Under the pieces are notes generated by a model. It searched no databases and was not told the origin of the DNA. It saw only the letters and a list, made by a program, of their open reading frames with translations. This document shows, piece by piece, positions 14,700 through 17,852 of a stretch of DNA of 17,852 nucleotides (positions within the stretch are counted from its first letter, which is position 1; each line of letters starts with the position of its first letter). The stretch lies in assembly GCA_946479225.1 (NCBI GenBank), contig CAMLFI010000013.1, positions 1 through 17,852 on the forward strand, written 5' to 3'. The translations under genes were made by a program, and so were the position numbers. This stretch comes from an uncultured Mucilaginibacter sp. GTDB taxonomy: Bacteria > Bacteroidota > Bacteroidia > Sphingobacteriales > Sphingobacteriaceae.

Positions 14700-16292
14700 A
14701 TGAAATATATACACGTATATGCTTTGTTCTTAATGTCTGTTTTCCTCACTTCCTTTGGGCAAAATCAAACAAACGTACCAATAGATAATATCAAGACCGA
14801 AATTAAAGACACAGGGCCTAACATAATGGTTCGTAGTATAAAAAAGGGCAGAAATGGAACCATTTTGATTGCCGGCCCGAACAACTCAGCATTTGGTGAT
14901 GTTTTTCGATACGATGGAAAATCTTTTACTAATCTTACAAGTAAAATAGGTTCGCACCAATTTCTGGATGTATTGGAAGATAGACGAGGAAATATTTGGT
15001 TCACATCTACTGATTCAGGCGTTTATTATTACAACGGCAAATCCATTCAACATTTCACTACCACGGATGGCCTTGCCAATAATCGGGTTATGTCCGTTTA
15101 TGAAGATAAAGCCGGCATTATTTGGTTCGGCACCGGAGATGGAATAAGCCGTTACGATGGAAAATCTTTTCGAAATTATAAAAACCCGAACCCCTCGCGT
15201 GTTTATAAAGGAGGAAATTGGAATAATGATATTACTACCATCATTGAAGATAAAACGGGGAAATTATGGGTTGGAACAAGAGGCGATGCTTTCGTTTATA
15301 ACGGAAAAACATTTACCCCGTTAATCCATAAGGGCAAAACTTTTACAAACGTTTGGAGTATAATAGAAGATAGAAAAGGCAATATTTGGCTTGGTGACGT
15401 AACCCACGGCCTTTGGCGCTATGACGGTAGTACCTTTACTAACGTATCGGAGAGAGGTACTCATGCTATAATCGAAGATAAAAAAGGAAACATCTGGACT
15501 ACAGGGCCGGTAAATTCTGCTCATGTGGCCGTCTGGGCACTCTCACGTTATGATGCAAACACCTTGTATAGTAATAAGCCCACTGTAGCCGAAATTATGT
15601 CAGGAGATGCTTTTTTGGGGCTTTTGGAAGCTGGCGATGGAAGTATTTGGTTTGGATCTGCCACCGGAGTTTATCGTTATGATGGAAAGACCATCACCGA
15701 CTTTTATAATAAAGATGGTCAGAAAAAATATATCATAGATACGAAGCAAAGTGTTGTTGTATGGAAAGGTTCTATGCTACTCGGTGATGATGCCGGTACG
15801 GGGGACGTGGATCTATTAAAAGGAGAACTGTTGATCGAAAACCGTCGGTTGGTGGGCGGCTCGGTTGAAGTTGACATGAATACAATTGAACAAAAATTTG
15901 AGGATCAACGTCCACACAATAAATTACCAGATTTTTTTGATGTCAAAAAATTCCCTGTTTCTACATTCGCAATTACGAAAGTTGAAACAGCAAATGATGG
16001 AAAAACTGAAGGGAGAAACGGGAACATGACCATTGAAGCTGTCGCGACTATAAAAGTTAGCGGGAACCTGACCATTGAAGGTATCACGAAGACAGTTACT
16101 TTTCCGGCCATAATGCATTTTAAGGACGGGATGGACGGAACCGTGGTGTTGAATGGCGCGCTGATAATTGATAGAACAGATTGGGATATCGATTACAGAT
16201 CAGAAAAGTTCTTTGATAAGAATGGTGATCTAACAATTTCGAACGATGTTAAACTCCTTATAAAAATCGTAGCAAAGAAAAATAAAAGATAA
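14700..16292 (+). CDS. Secreted seven-repeat propeller protein fused to a YceI-like domain
   Basis: This 530-aa protein has a signal peptide (MKYIHVYALFLMSVFLTSFG, no lipobox cysteine) and is probably periplasmic or secreted. Residues ~45-335 carry seven repeats of the two-component-regulator propeller type, pattern ED(K/R).GNIWfGt..GvyrYdGksF. They lie near 50-76, 93-116, 135-157, 183-205, 223-246, 259-287 and 310-331, enough for one closed seven-bladed propeller. Residues ~343-526 match a full YceI domain: YIIDTKQSVVVWKGSMLLG, then GELLIENRRLVGGSVEVDM, FFDVKKFPVSTF, GNLTIEGITKTVTFPA and DRTDWDIDY. YceI proteins are lipocalin-like and bind isoprenoid or amphiphilic ligands. There is no membrane helix, kinase or DNA-binding part, so it is not itself a two-component regulator. 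The 212-base gap upstream is A/T-rich, with only a weak promoter candidate (TTG 14580-14582, TACATTTT 14605-14612). The function is unknown; ligand sensing or carriage is inference. Confidence 0.9.
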   Translation: MKYIHVYALFLMSVFLTSFGQNQTNVPIDNIKTEIKDTGPNIMVRSIKKGRNGTILIAGPNNSAFGDVFRYDGKSFTNLTSKIGSHQFLDVLEDRRGNIWFTSTDSGVYYYNGKSIQHFTTTDGLANNRVMSVYEDKAGIIWFGTGDGISRYDGKSFRNYKNPNPSRVYKGGNWNNDITTIIEDKTGKLWVGTRGDAFVYNGKTFTPLIHKGKTFTNVWSIIEDRKGNIWLGDVTHGLWRYDGSTFTNVSERGTHAIIEDKKGNIWTTGPVNSAHVAVWALSRYDANTLYSNKPTVAEIMSGDAFLGLLEAGDGSIWFGSATGVYRYDGKTITDFYNKDGQKKYIIDTKQSVVVWKGSMLLGDDAGTGDVDLLKGELLIENRRLVGGSVEVDMNTIEQKFEDQRPHNKLPDFFDVKKFPVSTFAITKVETANDGKTEGRNGNMTIEAVATIKVSGNLTIEGITKTVTFPAIMHFKDGMDGTVVLNGALIIDRTDWDIDYRSEKFFDKNGDLTISNDVKLLIKIVAKKNKR

Positions 16293-16359
16293 TTAAGATT
16301 CAGCTCTATAATTAATTCCTAAATAACTTAAAAAGTTCGCCGTATCGCCGGCTCCCACT

Positions 16360-16393
16360 ATAAAGCCGCTTTACTTTTGTAAAGCGGCTTTAT
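16360..16393. terminator. Bidirectional terminator between convergent genes
   Basis: ATAAAGCCGCTTTAC and GTAAAGCGGCTTTAT form a perfect 15-bp stem with a TTTT loop. It lies 67 bases after the propeller-YceI stop and 24 bases after the stop of the minus-strand hybrid kinase, so it serves both convergent transcripts. The arms end in CTTTAT in either direction, giving short U-rich tails. Confidence 0.85.
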
Positions 16394-16417
16394 GCATTTT
16401 AGATATTATAGCTTAAA

Positions 16418-17852
16418 TTACTTTATCAACCGGTATGTTTCCTCCAGCATGGTAACCAGCGCTTCAAGTTTTACAGGCTTAGCAATATAATTGTTCATGC
16501 CGGCTTCTAAGCATATTTCGCGGTCTTCTAACATGGCGTTGGCGGTCATCGCTATAATAGCCGGTTGTTTTGAATAATGTTGCCTTATATAACGGGTGGC
16601 TTCTAATCCATCCATCTGCGGCATTTGCACATCCATTAAAATTACATCGTAGTACTGTTTGTCTAGCATGGCAACAACCTCTGATCCGTTTTCTGCCAGT
16701 GCCGGTTGGAAGCCGAGTTTCTCAAGCACCCTTAATATCATTTTCTGATTGATCTGGTTATCTTCGGCCACCAAAATATTTAAGGGGTATAAAACCGCAA
16801 AATCGTTGTTAAGCAACGTAGCTTGTTTCTGGTTCTGATCGGTTTGGGGCGGTAAGTGCAACAGCTCAGCTACTATTATTTTGCTTAAAGCATGCTGTTT
16901 AACCGGTTTGGTTAATACGGCAGTAAATAAGTTGGGGTGTTCCTTTTTAGTTTCGCCTCCAATGGAACTTAACAATATAATCGGCAAGGCTTTATATTTT
17001 TCTTTTATAGCGGTACTAAGCTGTACACCGTCCATCTCCGGCATCTGCATATCGGTTATCACAAGGTCAAAACCAGGCTTGCTGTTTAAAATATGTAATG
17101 CCTCATTGCCTGAGGAAGCCAGAGTCACTTTAAGGCCCCAATTCTCCAACTGTAGTTGCAAAATTCGGCGGTTGGTAGCATTGTCGTCCACTACCAAAAC
17201 CTGTCTCCCTTTAACTTTGTCTAGGTTCGGTGCTTCAACCTCCTGTTTTTCCTCCTTGCTTGATTTACATTTTATAGTAAAATAAAAGGTTGTACCAATA
17301 CCAGGTTCGCTGGCTACTGTGATGTTTCCTCCCATGAGGTTTATCAAGCGCTCACAAATAACAAGGCCCAAGCCAGTACCGCCATATTTTCGGGTTGTAG
17401 AGGAGTCAACCTGCGAAAACGCTTCGAATAATTTAGAAAGCTTATCTGCCGGTATGCCAATCCCCGTGTCCCTTATTTCAAAACCAAGTTCCATTACGTC
17501 ATCGCCCAACATGTTTTTAAGACTCACATCTAAAAATATCTCGCCTTTGTTGGTAAATTTCGTGGCATTGCCTAGTAAATTGATCAAAACCTGCCTAAGC
17601 CGCATACTATCACCTATTAAATAGGCCGGCAGTTGGTTGTCCAGCTGGTACATTAAGTCGAGCCCAGATTCGGCGGATTTACCGGCAAAAAGATCGAGTA
17701 CTTCCTCCACGCAGGTTCTTAGGTTAAAAACATGCGGGTCGAGCTCCATTTTGCCGGATTCTATTTTAGAGAAATCCAAGATATCGTTTATTACGTTCAA
17801 CAACGCTTCACCGCTATGCAATATGGTTTGCGAATATTCAAACTGTTCAGCA
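16418..17852 (-). CDS. Hybrid sensor histidine kinase with two receiver domains (5' end beyond window)
   Basis: The frame is open to the right edge (first visible residues AEQFEYSQTILHSGEALL), so the TTG at 17821 is not the start. Visible order: second helix of HisKA (NVINDILDFSKIESGKMELD), HATPase with NLLGNATKF, DTGIGIP and YGGTGLGL, then receiver 1 (VLVVDDNATNRRIL; Asp codon at 17053-17051 in ITDMQMPEMDG; LTKPVK). Receiver 2 follows (ILVAEDNQINQKM; Asp codon at 16633-16631 in LMDVQMPQMDG; AMTAN; IAKPVK) and runs almost to the stop. The architecture is that of BarA/LuxQ-like hybrid kinases. There is no Hpt or DNA-binding output domain, so a separate phosphotransfer protein is expected. The sensor part and the HELRTP box with the phospho-acceptor histidine lie outside the window. 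Receiver 1 has an atypical LLSSIGG where the conserved Ser/Thr segment is expected, while receiver 2 looks canonical. Confidence 0.93.
   Translation of the reverse strand, partial: AEQFEYSQTILHSGEALLNVINDILDFSKIESGKMELDPHVFNLRTCVEEVLDLFAGKSAESGLDLMYQLDNQLPAYLIGDSMRLRQVLINLLGNATKFTNKGEIFLDVSLKNMLGDDVMELGFEIRDTGIGIPADKLSKLFEAFSQVDSSTTRKYGGTGLGLVICERLINLMGGNITVASEPGIGTTFYFTIKCKSSKEEKQEVEAPNLDKVKGRQVLVVDDNATNRRILQLQLENWGLKVTLASSGNEALHILNSKPGFDLVITDMQMPEMDGVQLSTAIKEKYKALPIILLSSIGGETKKEHPNLFTAVLTKPVKQHALSKIIVAELLHLPPQTDQNQKQATLLNNDFAVLYPLNILVAEDNQINQKMILRVLEKLGFQPALAENGSEVVAMLDKQYYDVILMDVQMPQMDGLEATRYIRQHYSKQPAIIAMTANAMLEDREICLEAGMNNYIAKPVKLEALVTMLEETYRLIK

Noticed and set aside
1..17852. CRISPR arrays, insertion sequences, tRNA/rRNA genes, prophage or attachment sites
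   Set aside because: No regularly spaced repeats, transposase or integrase motifs, or RNA gene signatures were seen on reading both strands.

Overview
The window looks like chromosomal DNA of a Bacteroidota species, most likely family Sphingobacteriaceae (Mucilaginibacter/Pedobacter-like). The reasons are a SusC/SusD pair, a hybrid two-component system (HTCS) regulator, a short (~285 aa) Bacteroidota-type RpoD, ATG starts preceded by A/T-rich sequence without Shine-Dalgarno motifs, and two exact matches to the Bacteroidota -7 promoter element TAnnTTTG. Family names come from recall of conserved motifs; no search was run.

Region 1 (1-12531, all minus strand) is a compact polysaccharide utilisation locus. 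Read in transcription order it holds susC (12531-9364), susD (9352-7496), a DUF3823 lipoprotein (7475-6744), an HTCS sensor/regulator (6643-2681), a secreted GH31 alpha-glycosidase (2562-160) and the first 48 codons of another secreted protein (146-1). SusC, SusD and the DUF3823 protein are spaced by 11 and 20 bases and should share one transcript. That transcript meets a strong hairpin with a U-tract at 6670-6716, only 26 bases before the HTCS start. The GH31 gene appears to have its own promoter: TAGTTTTG at 2603-2596, with the perfect palindrome GTAAGCGCTTAC just upstream. This palindrome has the shape of a LacI-family operator, so the enzyme may be controlled separately from the transporter. 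A plausible working scheme is that SusCD imports an oligosaccharide, the HTCS senses a breakdown product in the periplasm, and GH31 trims alpha-linked xylose or glucose. The substrate cannot be fixed from this window.

Region 2 (12532-13629) is a long gene-free stretch between the divergent susC and rpoD-like genes. It holds two imperfect direct copies (~74 bp, 164 bp apart) in the susC leader, each with the palindrome ATAATTAATTAT and matching tiny reading frames. It also holds an exact 18-bp tandem duplication, a cluster of small inverted repeats, and a perfect 13-bp-stem bidirectional terminator that serves no visible gene.

Region 3 (13600-14487, plus strand) encodes an RpoD-type sigma factor that looks like a paralogue of the housekeeping copy. 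Its consensus -7 box lies 6 bases before the ATG and is overlapped by an 18-bp perfect palindrome, so the mRNA is predicted to be almost leaderless and possibly repressor-controlled.

Region 4 (14700-16292, plus strand) encodes a secreted protein in which seven two-component-regulator-type propeller repeats, enough for one closed seven-bladed propeller, are fused to a complete YceI-like domain. It has no kinase or DNA-binding part and is the most unusual gene product here. It converges on a hybrid histidine kinase with two receiver domains (minus strand, 17852-16418, truncated by the window edge). The two share a perfect 15-bp-stem terminator at 16360-16393.
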